From: Saccoglossus kowalevskii
Lineage: Eukaryota > Hemichordata > Enteropneusta > Harrimaniidae
Reading direction: 5' to 3'
Assembly (NCBI RefSeq): GCF_000003605.2
Contig: NW_003134845.1
Location: forward strand, 129,359 to 193,358
DNA: 64,000 nt
Below, piece after piece: positions 30,140 through 42,800 of this stretch. The notes below the pieces were generated by a model. The model did not search any database. It was not told the origin of the DNA and saw only the letters and a list, made by a program, of their open reading frames with translations. The translations under genes and the position numbers were made by a program. The number at the start of each line of letters is the position of its first letter. Positions within the stretch are counted from its first letter, which is position 1.

Positions 30140-33100
30140 CTTTCAACTCAATATTCATAGCATCAAAGAAAAATGGCATGCAATTTAGAATGAGTTTTCT
30201 TTTATTTCTGGTATACCGGTAATACTATTTAGTGTTACCAATCATCACATATGTATTTATCTCAAATATCAGCAAAATAGACTTCAATATTTGTCAACTG
30301 ACGTCACTGCTCAGACAAGTTATTATTACCTTATCTCATCTGTCACATCAAATGACAAAATAAATCTCAAGATAAAACATTCAGAGAGCTTTCACTTGAT
30401 GCTCCAGACTCTGTTTGACTTTTGATATTGTACAGTCAATTTATCACGTCTACATATGACCTTATGTGAACTTTAAAAATAAAATCCATGTCAATTTACT
30501 ACAAGGCAATAACTATTTGAGTTTTATGTCCATGCGATATCAACTATCATTAACCTTGCAAAAATAAAATTTATCTCCAGAAAGTGTTAGTTTACTTATG
30601 TATTTCATGGTTAGTGTGGTTTATTCAGAAAATGTGAAAAAAAAAATTGCAGTAAATTTGGGAAAGGTGCCAGAATATTCATGAGTCAGATCAAATGGCG
30701 AGGGGGAAATTAAGTTAAGCTTTATTGGTCTGGATAAAATTTGAAACCATTATTTGATTATGTGGAATGGTTAAATTGATACATACAATAACAGACCTGA
30801 GGTCCACTGCTTTCCTAATAGTTGACTTCACAATGCAACATTGTGTATGTTTTAAATAATACATATGCAGAACAGCCCATTAGCCTCAGTACTTGTTGTA
30901 TATTATTGACACTATGGCCAGCGCCAATAAGCCAGAGTATTATTAATTATCAGACACAACTAATTTGAAAGCTATGTTTACTGATGGTAAATGACAGGTG
31001 TGTAAAAAAACAGTAAACTGCATGGTTTAATTTTATAAGACAATTTTTTGTGAATTTCATGAGCAAATAAAACGCACCTAATTTTCTAGTAGTGAAACTT
31101 TCAATATGCTTACCTTTTCACATGCCATTGAGTCAGCAAATCATGAAAATTTCGTCAAATCAGTAACACCAAGGTTTATTTTAATGAGTACAATGTATAC
31201 AATAAAGGATAATTTTTGGTATTTATGTATACATTTATATATACATTTAACAAGGAATTTTTTATAAACATTCATTATCAAACCCCATAGTCATTGTTGC
31301 TTTATATGATCAAAAGAACACCAACCCAAACTAAGTTTGAATTCTAACTACATCTAAGACTCTAAAAGTATGCATGCCATAGATTCAGGGGAAAAGGGCT
31401 CTAAGTTGAGATCAACAGCTGCTGTGTCGAACTATAGACCTGAATGACGCTGTGACAGTATTAACAATTCCATCAAACCATATAATAGTCATATACTTGT
31501 AGTTCCAAACATAGAATATTGCTTCCATGTGAATTATATGTAGGGTTTGCAATTGGCATGTTATGTCCAAAGGCATGCCACATCCACAGCTGCCAATTGA
31601 TAAAAAATGGGACATGACGATAGCATCCGGGTAAAATCAATAGGAAATGTAAGGTTACTCAATATTTTTATTGGTCGGGAAACACTTCATATGTGTAGAT
31701 CGATAAATCCACAGCAAGCATTCAAAGTAATAATACTGGAAGGATGACTATTCTCTGAGTGACAACAGCTCCCCAACAGCAATGATAAAAGGCCAATAAC
31801 CAAAAATGAAAATTAACAGAGGTGTAATTTAAGCAAACATTTCATGCAATTAAAGATCAATAACTTCAATTACCTGAGATTAACTGAATATTTGTGATGT
31901 TTGGCTAATTTGACCAAATTAATCAATTTTTTAATAATTTATTCATTAAATCATTTATTAATATTCAATTATGTTTGTTTTTAAGAATTGTATTGTACAG
32001 TTCAATGACAGCAACATTGGCTTCCATGAACAATGTAATGTAATTTTATACATTTTTAGTAATATAGATTAAGGATAATAAAAATAATATATCCCGGCAT
32101 GTTGTACAACCCACAGCATTCATTAAAATAGACACCTAATGAGTATGGACAGTCAAGAAGAAGACTTTCTTGTAAACATCTGTACAATCTAATTATTAAA
32201 TTAGGTGATAAATCTAATTATTTACTGAATTTGATTAAACCCTGTGGTGACAACAGTTAGGTTCACTTTAAAGTAAGATTCCTTACATACATGTACCGTG
32301 ACTGGATTTCATAATATCAACATAGCACAACTAATACAACCTTGCCTATGAGAATCTTGATATTAATTAACAAATAAGAATTCAATTCAAGGATGAAAAC
32401 AAACTAGCTATGTATTTGCTAGTATGATCTTTTTCTTGTTGCAGGGTTAAAAGTTAGGAAAAAAGTTATGAAACATACAATAATACATTTAAATAAACTT
32501 ATGCAAGGAAAATACTGACTAAAATTCAGGTGGGAACAATTCTGACCAAAAATAAACAAGTACTATGAGGTCATCATAATAATAGTATTAAATATTCATG
32601 TTCCTTATTACTGAAAAGGTACAAACTCAGTCATTGACACCTTTTGCAGAATACAATGTTTTATTGTGTGCTTTTTTTAGTTTATTTTGCCACATAAATA
32701 ACATTTCATGTTTGAAACATGCGCATGTGATTGGACTGTGTCACCATCTTCCTATCACAGTGTATGATAAGTTAATGAGTTATCCCAGCATCAATTTGAC
32801 AACATACAGATTAAAACAAGATTTTTGCAAACTTGTATATGTTAGTAAATAAATCAGCAGTTTTAAGCCTCCATCACTAAGTTTATCGAGCACTCACCCA
32901 GGGTACAAAACTACCTATTTTTGGTGTTAAACCTGAGGTAGTGTTTGAACTCTGGATCTACAGGGGTCCAACAACCACTACACACTACTGTGCTGTGGAG
33001 GTAGGTCACTGCACACACTGAACCGCTGACAGAGATGACTGATCATCTCGAATTTGAGATGCTAAAAGCTTCAATACATCAATTAAGATTACACAATGAA

Positions 33101-36100
33101 AGCGCATACTTAAATGGTTTGTAGTTTTTAAACCAAAGCTATGTAATAGGTAAGATTTCACCAGTGCATCATGAGAAATGTACAGTAATTTGAATGGCCC
33201 GTCCATCATTTGACTCCATATACAAACGTTATCAAAGAAGTTAATCCTATGTGCTAACATCTTAAGTACACAAGTGTCTCAATTCTCAATTGTCTGCATT
33301 GAAAGGACATATTGTTACAAACATTCTGGATTAACACTTTGAATAAACCTGTGATTGACAGTCACTTTGAAGACTGACATGGCTGCTTAAAACATGTGCC
33401 TTTTTCATCAACTTTTTAGATGGGAATTACACGTAAATCTTGTCCAACTTTACTTGTGATTGTATACAACAGACAAATAAAATACCCACATTTGGATCGT
33501 CAAAAATGTCTTGGAGCATTCTGAGCAAACACATCACCCTGGAGTGTAATTTGCATAGTGAAATCTGGTCACCATCTTTTCTTTTTGACACATGGAAGGT
33601 TTCAAAATTGCTCAATTTTCTTTTGTTAGATAAACTAGTTTATAGCACATATTGGCAGGTAATTGCATGTATAGCCAACAACGACAACAGTGATTCATTG
33701 TACATGTTGTGGAAAATAAATGCCTATTTTCAATTTTCTACAAATAGTTGACATTCTCAAACAATTTGCAAAATGAGCTAACTGAAAACGCAATCCGTTG
33801 TTAGTAAAATGACTTCCTATCATCCTATTCTCACCTTTGAAATGTTATTTTAGATTATTTTTCCCACTTCGTGAACATGAAACCTTATAATCCTACTGAA
33901 TTTAGTTAGAGTCTGAAATGAGGGCTTCAAACTAATGTGTCAGTAAATTGAACAAAGATTCTAAAGACAAGATTTTATTTTGTTACATAATTACGTACTA
34001 GTGTTGGAAAAGTAATTGTGAAACACGAGAGCATACAACAGACTCTGACAGAGTGGTTATATATATATCCTGAAAGGAGCTAGAAGCCAGAAGTGATTCT
34101 GATGAAGTAGCACACAATGAAAAAAAAAACTAATTTGGAGGAAATGTAGTTTCATGATTTCAAATGTACGCTCTTATAATCTCCAGCTGCCAAATCATTA
34201 AAATATCTCCCTATCTTGGTGAAGATCCTTCAAATATATCCCTCTCCTTCCAAATGCAGTGAAAACATATATGGAATGCATCTACATGTATTGATGTGAG
34301 TACAGACACATTGTACACTTGTGTGTAATTCTACATAGTGCATAGTGTGTGTGATTAAAAATTTAATTTAAAAATTATGTTAACGCAAACATTTTTCCAT
34401 TTATTAATATTTATTACTACTTTATTATCATACATGATTGCAATAAATATATAACAACAACAGTGTATATATTTTTAGCATGTTACTGTCAATGTATTTA
34501 TACCATCTGAGAATTGGTGGACTTTTTACAGCTATATGTATATAAACATGGCACAAAAAATGTTATTAGAATCATTGGGGTCGATGAAAACATGCAAGGG
34601 GGAACTAGTATATAATTTTTTTTTTTTTTCTTTGGTAGAGTAGATTTTCATTGATTGATCCATGGTTACCTGCTCACTCAAATAATTGCTTTGGTACAAT
34701 AACTTTCTAAATAGTTTGTTCAAGAGCAAGCACTGAAGGAGCTATCAATCAACAAGTCATTACACAGCCATGAAAAAATAAACAGTTGTCAATCAATTGG
34801 TGATCATATCAAATTTAATTTGGCAGGCTCTTATTGGAATAACATTGAGGAATCATGATATGCAACACACTGTGCCAAGTTCACTAATCCTTTTGTTTCC
34901 CATTGCAATTTTAATACAGCAGATGCCCCTCTGAAATTAAATTAAATTGAATATAAGGGCCAAAAAAAGTTGTATGTGCAACTTTTTTAAAAATATTTTA
35001 CAAAATAATATAGGAGAAGTGGTGAAATAATAAAATAAACAACATCAAGGGATTTTCTGTAATCAGTCTAGATGCTGTTTATATTTTATTAAAAAAATGG
35101 TAAGCTATTGAAGTTCATTATAAACACTTTCACAAAGCATGATATTTTTCACGTAATAGTATTGATTCATTCTCATTTCAAGCACTGTTTAGGTACTTGA
35201 ACTAAAGCTGTAGATAGCTTTTAAGGTAGCGGGAAGGGCGTGCTGACATTTTTGAATAAATAATTCTCTGTTCGTTATCTCATTCAAAACTTTCATTTAC
35301 AATATGTTTATAGAATATAGAAGAACACATTGAACATACTAGGTTGTCATTTGTTTAAATAGGAATCATGTGACATACTATTTGCCAGACACACTTGTCA
35401 AAATGAGTAAACCAATGACTTCCAGAAAACAGTACAGTATTTTCTGCTGAAATTTACATGATACACCAAGTTTTACACTGAGTCCATGTGAGAATGTGCG
35501 ACTGTTTTAGAACCTGTTTTTTTAAATATTTACAAGTGTTTTTTTACCCCAGTAATTCACTACTAGTTAAACCAGAGACCTTAGATATATTGGTCAACCA
35601 CTTTTGATGCACCTTCTTGGAGACAAATATTATTTAAAATACAGCAGTGCTAGTTTGTTTTAACTTTTCAAACACTCATCTGAGTAGCATTCGTGCAAAA
35701 TTAATCAAAGTTTGAAGGAATGTTTTCATATGTACTGTATTAAAAAAAATGTCATGATGCCTTAAGTAACCAAAGTATTGTATTGGTCTCATAGCTAAAC
35801 TTAAGATTTGATTAAAAAAGTGCCATGAGCAATGATGTCCATGCAAAGACTATTATTGAAAAGTGTGGAAATTACACGGCTTTTGATGCTTACTGTAGGT
35901 AACCACTTTGGAAACTGAAAGCAATTATTCGGCTTTTACAATCATCCTGTGGGTAAAGATGATAACAGAACTATCAGGGATCTAAAGAGATAGTATGTGT
36001 GTAGGGAAAAGATACAAGTAAAGCATGCAATGCAAGCAGAAAAGTAGGATAAAACAACAGGAAATCACAAGTTTCCCTTGAGCATAATAATAGGAGACAC

Positions 36101-38645
36101 GACTGGAGATTAAACCATTTCCATTACACAAGATATTCATCGCATTACACAGAAATATAAAATTACAATGTTTATTACTCCAATTTGAACATGTAATCTA
36201 TAATCAGGAATTATTCAACTGCTTGCTTCATACAGATTTTGATGAGGACAACTTATTTACGACACAAATCCCCTATATGTATGCACGCAAATAGAATAAA
36301 TGTGGGCATAATTATTTTATGTAATGCAGACAGCCTATTTAAAAATGGACGTGGAACTGATGCAGGAGTTGCCTGTGACTGAATGATTAACATTGTTTTT
36401 GAATTTTCTACATCCCTAAATAAAATTTAGAAGTAAAACAAAAGAACAATGTGTACTACAAATTGCTCATAAATACACAAGTGAGACGATGTAAAACAAA
36501 ACTACGGCAATAGATTATTATGATTCATCAAATGTTAACATTTACCCTTAAAATGTCACTAGATAATCACACAGCTACAAGGCCACAGAAAAGTAGTTGA
36601 ATACCTCACAGGTATCAGATAAATGACCTTTGGATATTACCTTGGTTAAAGGGGAATGATAAAAAAAGATCTACTGGTCTTTTTTTGTTATATATACATT
36701 TTAGTGAAACAGTACATGAATATTGATGTGAATTGCTATCAAAAATATAGATGCAGTGGGTTGAATGATATGGTACTATGACAGTCACTTTGGAATTTGG
36801 ATTTATTCTGAATGTTTTTAAATTGTAACAACCTTCATTATAACAACGTAGAGGAATGTATAATCTTTTGAAATTATGTTTGTATAGATCATTCAACTGG
36901 AAAAACCAAATGGCAGATTATAATGTTACAACCATTAAAATCAATATAGTTGAAAAACAAGTACATGTAAAAGTTCAGTTTTATATCTGACATGTTGGTA
37001 CTTGAGTGAAAGCTGACGGCAACAACATAAGAAAGCTTGCCCAGCAGATTCAACAACACCCACAGGGAGAATGAATTAGTCAATTGGTATTATGATTATC
37101 AAATCAGTAAACTGGTATAAAGCCTGTCCAAGAAACAATTTGACAGTATGAAGAAGTAATACGACAAACTACATATAATAACAGTATATACATAACACTA
37201 CACGACAAATTAATCATGTAACATATAGAGTGAAGAAATCTTGCTACAAGCATACACCATATTAGGTACTTTCTATAATCTGGACAGATCCATAATATCA
37301 ATACTGAAGAGATACAGAGCTGTTTGAAGTTCATTAACTGTCGCTCCATGTAGCAAAGTCAGAACAGATTATTGTACTTTCTCATTTTTTTTTCTACATC
37401 GAATCAGAAATTATTTTCTAATATAAACTTGAAATGAGTTTCAGATGGAGAGATGGAACATAGTATGTCTTTATGACATTCGTTGACAAAATTTCCAATT
37501 TCATTAAATTCAATAAAATTGGACTGCTTCATTACAAGTGGGGGAGAAGGCAAATCAAAATGGCAGGAGCATCATGCCACTTTAATACAGAGAATGCCAC
37601 ATGGACATTCCATTATTGAGTAGGGGTGGTGCCAAATATAGGTTATAGCACAAGAGAGTATTTTCTAAAATTACTCAGTTACTCGCTATTTTGATGTCAC
37701 TGTAAGCTTAAACAGTTTGAGGTGAGGAAAAACCAACAGCAGTAAGTTTTTTATATTAATTCTTTACCTATTTGAGCATTTTCCAATCTGTGTATTACAG
37801 TTCTGTCATACAGAATGGAAAACATCGATCAAGCATTACTGAATAGCTGGAGTGAGTGGAGCACTTCTTGAGTGGTTTATTTTAAAACTTTTGCTTGAGA
37901 AGATGGATAAATTGAAACTCATTGACAAATACACAGGCAGAGTGCTATAATGTATCACTGTACAAAGACCAAGTGAATTGAGACACTGAAAGCCCATTCT
38001 GATTTATCACTGGAGATGTGGACATTTTAATCACAATTTTCTTTATATACACTGCATGTACAGTCAGATATTTTAACAGCCGCAGTTGGTTCACTTTTAT
38101 CATTTTACTAACCCAGCATGGGATGACATATACACATGCATGCTTGATCATTCCTATCTTTCCAGCACAGTTGTTTCTACTTTTTTTTTACTTTGACAAT
38201 AATTTCATCAATCTCCTGAACTGTAACGTGGTACGTAAGTTCACCTCTAAATCTACAATCGCATTTTACAGGTTCAAATGCCCTGTGGGAACTTTTTCAG
38301 GCTACTTGAGAAAACAGACTTGGAATTTCCATGCAATGTTGTTGGGAATAGCACATTAGCTCCCAACTGAGGATAAGAGGAGTAGGACATAGCGCTAATT
38401 GATTCTTTTTGGACATGTTCGTGTTTGTATGCTGTTTATACCTGTTGTTAATGCTTGGTTTCCCCCTATAGACTACCTTCGTACATATGTTTAAAACTGC
38501 ATGGACACTGAATAAGGTCCCACCTTACCTTGAAGATGTCTGCATGGGCTGAAAATAAATAGAACTATCTAATGAGAGGATGTCTTTGTGAGTTCTGGGA
38601 GGGGGAGAGTAATGCACAATGTCTGATTCTATCAACTATGTTTAA
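30140..38645. other. AT-rich desert upstream of the receptor
   Basis: Apart from the degenerate SINE (32920-33003), a CRE palindrome (30299-30306) and a small hairpin (about 34966-34987, stem AAAAAAGTTG), nothing recognisable. It may include the promoter or non-coding 5' exons of the receptor, since that exon seems to have an upstream splice partner. Confidence 0.5.
32920..33003 (-). mobile_element. Degenerate tRNA-derived SINE head
   Basis: On the minus strand the stretch reads CAGCACAGTAGTGTGTAGTG, GTTGTTGGACCCCTGTAGAT, then CCAGAGTTCAAACACTACC. This resembles the D-arm to T-arm part of a tRNA, with GTTCAAACA as an internal promoter B-box and AGTGTGTAGTGG as an A-box. Tight tRNA folding is lost, so a SINE or tRNA pseudogene is more likely than a working tRNA. 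Confidence 0.4.
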
Positions 38646-38857
38646 TACTGTAAAGTACTATATTTTAGCTGGAATAAATTTTCACTGAAAAGACTTTTTG
38701 GGTGTTTTGTATAGAATTTATTTTCACTGATTTTTGACAAGTTGAATGTAAAATACAAGAAAAAAGATGTATTCGCTGGATTTTATTTTCACTGAATCAT
38801 TCCTTCAGCGAAAATAGCGAAAATAAATTCCAAGCGAAAATAAATTATTTTACAGTA
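38646..38857 (+). mobile_element. MITE, TACTGTAAAATACTTTA family, copy C
   Basis: The 212-bp copy is colinear with copy B (18926-19140) and shares TTTTCACTGAATCATTCCTT and TTCCAAGCGAAAATAAA. It lies about 600 bases upstream of the putative splice acceptor of the receptor exon, so it may be in the gene's 5' region or in an upstream intron. It is non-coding. Confidence 0.9.
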
Positions 38858-39240
38858 GTGTATTTACAGATTGGTCCACTGTGCAAAACAGTACACTGAC
38901 AAAAAATATCAGATATTGATAAAGTTAATTTCAAAGGTGAACATTTATTACTGTGGATCTAGCTGATTATGCTATTGTTTAGGGCAGAATTGAATTAAAA
39001 GAAGAAGTTAGCACATCTCGAGGCAATACATGTACAAGGTACATTATATTCCAATCTCCATCAGTAATGGTATTGTCACCACTGATCTATTAGATCTACA
39101 TTACAAATAAGTATTCATTTCTGTAAGGAAGCAGTTGGGAGTATTTTAATTTTCCATGAAATGAGTGAGAAGTACAAATCAACAATCAGCACAGGAACTG
39201 ATCATGCCTTTTTCTCATCATTTTCTTTTTTCTATTGCAG

Positions 39241-39479
39241 ACCGGATGTTGGTTTAAGTACTTGCAAGTGTGAAGGATACTGGATTTCTTTATTGTTCGT
39301 GTATCTAATGGATATGGTCATTACTTTATTGTGGGAAATTGTACTAGCTGTACATGTGTGTGTGTATGTGTGAATCACCGATAACAATTTCTACTGAACA
39401 TATAATTCATCAAGTGAGTTGAAATCACATCTTCTATGCAGCGCAGTGCAAGAGGCCTCCTTGCTGGACAAGTATAGAT
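39241..39479 (+). other. Probable 5' UTR part of the first coding exon, with an upstream ORF
   Basis: A long pyrimidine tract ending TTCTATTGCAG at 39240 is a strong-looking splice acceptor 239 bases before the receptor ATG. This suggests that at least one non-coding exon lies further upstream and that the exon runs from 39241 to 39864. If so, the leader contains a 21-codon ORF (39308-39373, stop TGA) starting MDMV. No promoter for the transcript could be identified. The acceptor is seen in the sequence; its use is inferred. Confidence 0.5.
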
Positions 39480-39864
39480 ATGGATATGGTGAAAATGGCT
39501 ACCTATCTTGCTACCAACGTAACATCAAGTAGTGCTACTGGAGAGCCAGGGAATGTATATGGAGTGGAGACAGTGAATGTTCCGTTTAGTATATCAGTAA
39601 GCAGTGTTAGCTTAGCAAATTTCTCCAACACTACAAGCAATGAGACAGTGATGGGATTACCAGAGTCTGCAAACAACTGGCCAGCACTGTTCCTTATTGT
39701 AGTTATTCTATGCACAGTGTTAGGCAATGTTCTTGTCTGTTTAGCTATAATGACAGACAGAAAACTACAGAGTATAACAAACTATTTTCTCATGTCACTG
39801 GCAGTCGCTGATCTTATGGTTTCACTATTGGTTATGCCATTCGGGATAATAGTCGAGTTTGCTG
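39480..39864 (+). CDS. HTR2: Receptor coding exon 1: N-terminus, helices 1 and 2
   Basis: This exon encodes residues 1-128 plus the first base of codon 129. The ATG at 39480 opens [10 protein letters not shown]; the second and third methionines (codons 3 and 6) are alternative starts that would change only the extracellular tip. There is no obvious cleavable signal peptide, as is usual for this family. The donor is GCTG|GTAAGC, with GT at 39865-39866, giving a phase 1 junction just after helix 2. Joining g to gt of exon 2 makes Gly129 and restores ...VEFAGHWPYG..., which aligns with the first extracellular loop of 5-HT2 receptors. From memory, vertebrate HTR2 genes also carry an intron near this point; I could not verify its phase. 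Confidence 0.9.
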
Positions 39865-42800
39865 GTAAGCATTTTTTTCACATTTAAAATATCTTCCTTT
39901 ATAAACCCCCTATGATGAAAAGTGTTGTAAACATCTTCCCGGGAAAGCTATTATTCTCAATATAAATATAGTTTCAGGTTGACAGAACTTAATAATTCTT
40001 CTATAATTATATCCTATAAACACAGGGATGACAAACGATTGAGTCTGCATTCATAACAGAGTTTCTCAGAAACAACTATATGGATTAAAGTAAAAACAAA
40101 TTCTAATTACAGGAATTGTCATGTCATGGCAATAATTTTTGTCCGCCAGTGTAAAATAACTGGAATAGTGAACAAATACTTTACACTGCTTTTCCTTCAC
40201 AAGAGACAAATTTTCATGAATTTTGAGCCTCAGGGAAAGTTACCAAATTTGGTAGCAGTTTTTTTTTCAGATAAAAATAAAATCATCATAGTTTAAGGGG
40301 AGAGGGGTTCACAATACTATGTGGTTATCACCTGATATCACTTGTTTTTAGAGAATGTTGATACAAGTGAGGTTATGGGCAAGGATACATGGGCTAATAT
40401 ATCTAGGAAGCTAAGTTGAGTGGATAATACAGCCAATGAGACCATGATAACCAACCAGCTCTATAAATAGATGATAATCTCATGATATTGTGGAACCCCA
40501 CCCCACCCCACTCGCTAATTTGGTTTTCTCCCATTACTGATATTAAACATCACTACAGTGAATGATATGCAACATACTCATAAATGTCACAACCACAGAT
40601 GAAAGCATGCTGATTTGAAATGTGTTCATTTATTTCTATATTAAATTATAAAAGGCTAATGAACAGTATGGTATGAATACAATCTGATTGGTATTTACTC
40701 CATGATCACAAGCCTGATTGGCAAATTTCAATTCAAATGTAAAGAATAGATGTAATCAAACAATGGTTGTTTTGTTGAAATATGTATTTATGATTCAAAT
40801 TCCATAAATCATGGCCTATCTCCTATTAAAAACACATTACTTTTATCAAGATTTACAGGCATCTGGGTAAAACTGTAACCCCCCCCCCCCAACACAACCC
40901 AATACCACCCNNNNNNNNNNNNNNNNNNNNNNNNNNNNNNNNNNNNNNNNNNNNNNNNNNNNNNNNNNNNNNNNNNNNNNNNNNNNNNNNNNNNNNNNNN
41001 NNNNNNNNNNNNNNNNNNNNNNNNNNNNNNNNNNNNNNNNNNNNNNNNNNNNNNNNNNNNNNNNNNNNNNNNNNNNNNNNNNNNNNNNNNNNNNNNNNNN
41101 NNNNNNNNNNNNNNNNNNNNNNNNNNNNNNNNNNNNNNNNNNNNNNNNNNNNNNNNNNNNNNNNNNNNNNNNNNNNNNNNNNNNNNNNNNNNNNNNNNNN
41201 NNNNNNNNNNNNNNNNNNNNNNNNNNNNNNNNNNNNNNNNNNNNNNNNNNNNNNNNNNNNNNNNNNNNNNNNNNNNNNNNNNNNNNNNNNNNNNNNNNNN
41301 NNNNNNNNNNNNNNNNNNNNNNNNNNNNNNNNNNNNNNNNNNNNNNNNNNNNNNNNNNNNNNNNNNNNNNNNNNNNNNNNNNNNNNNNNNNNNNNNNNNN
41401 NNNNNNNNNNNNNNNNNNNNNNNNNNNNNNNNNNNNNNNNNNNNNNNNNNNNNNNNNNNNNNNNNNNNNNNNNNATGAAAGTGTCAGAAGAATAATTTGT
41501 TTTCTTTCATAAATTAACCTTCATCAGCTTTGTGATTACTTGGATTACAAACCCCCCATAGTTTTGACTATATGATAGGAATATCACTTGGCTCTAATTA
41601 TGATAACATATTTTAGCATTTTGAATTACAGCACGCCAGAAATATCATTTCTGTCTTGATTTTGAAAGACTGGTATGTTGTCAGTTGTGGAATTTGCACC
41701 TAAGATGTGACCTATTAGATTTATCGATGAAATTAGCCTCAAATATTTTATTATAAATAGATTTCAAATTTTTTTGTTAAATTTTGGAATATACATGCAC
41801 AGGAAAAAAATTACTTTTTCATCATACATTACAATTTGTTGTTGTTGAAAACTTGGTTTGTATAACAAGTTATTATTACACAATAATGACATACCATACC
41901 ACACTTGTTGTATTTATATAATTGTTAACCAGTATTTTATTAAGAAAAAGAAAAATTAACATAGATCAGCTTTACAAAACATTTTAGTGACTGTGTTGAT
42001 TAGAAACAATAATAGATAATAATTTAAATTTGGGAAAGTATTTAGCATGTAAAAATTGCACCTTATCCAGGCTCTTCAGACAATAAGATTATTCTAATAC
42101 GTGTATCAAACAAAATTTTATAAACCAGTAGGACATTTTACATGAAATGTAAATGTGTTGCTTTTACCTTGTAGTTTATCTAAATGTTCAGTAGAAGTCG
42201 CATATAGATACCGATATACATGTCTATTGGATGTATGCAATGTGCAATTTTAATGCAGAATGACTAGAAGTGCATATACTGAAAATAAATATGGTTAATA
42301 TAATCACACATGCAGACAGAGAAAATAGCATGGATACCATAAAAAAACAAATTATTGCCAGTCAGTGCTCAAAAATAATATGACGTGCATCTGTAACCCT
42401 GTATGTATATGATCCCGGTACAAAGCCCTGATCAATTTTTCCAAACACATTTACAGACAGTGTTTTCCGAAAAAATGGCTGTCAATTCTAACAAATGTTA
42501 TCAAATCACACAAGACATGCTATGGCATCAGCTACAAGTATAGCCTGTGTGCAAACTCTCAACAGAATCAGGCAATATATTAGTGAGAAATCAGCATTGA
42601 AATGAATAAAACAAAATGGCCACCAGTTGGCCATTTTTATTTGAATCTTGAAAATAAAATATGACCTGTACTTGTATAACCCAATATGCATAAGATTTCC
42701 AACAGTAGTCAGTTGAGTGTAAAGTCATAACAAACACTGCTGAAAATAATCTTCCAAGAGATATTGAGCTAAGACAGTGATAGGGAAATAGAAGTTTTTA

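Noticed and set aside
34966-34987. Hairpin AAAAAAGTTG with its complement
   Set aside because: Too short and A/T-rich to support a microRNA or terminator.
38018-38359. 113-codon open frame close to the receptor
   Set aside because: Phe/Ile/Leu-rich product of pyrimidine-rich DNA; not a signal-anchor protein I recognise and no coding signature.
39503-39727. Minus-strand open frame opposite receptor exon 1, and similar ones opposite exon 2
   Set aside because: Antisense shadows of the receptor coding sequence.
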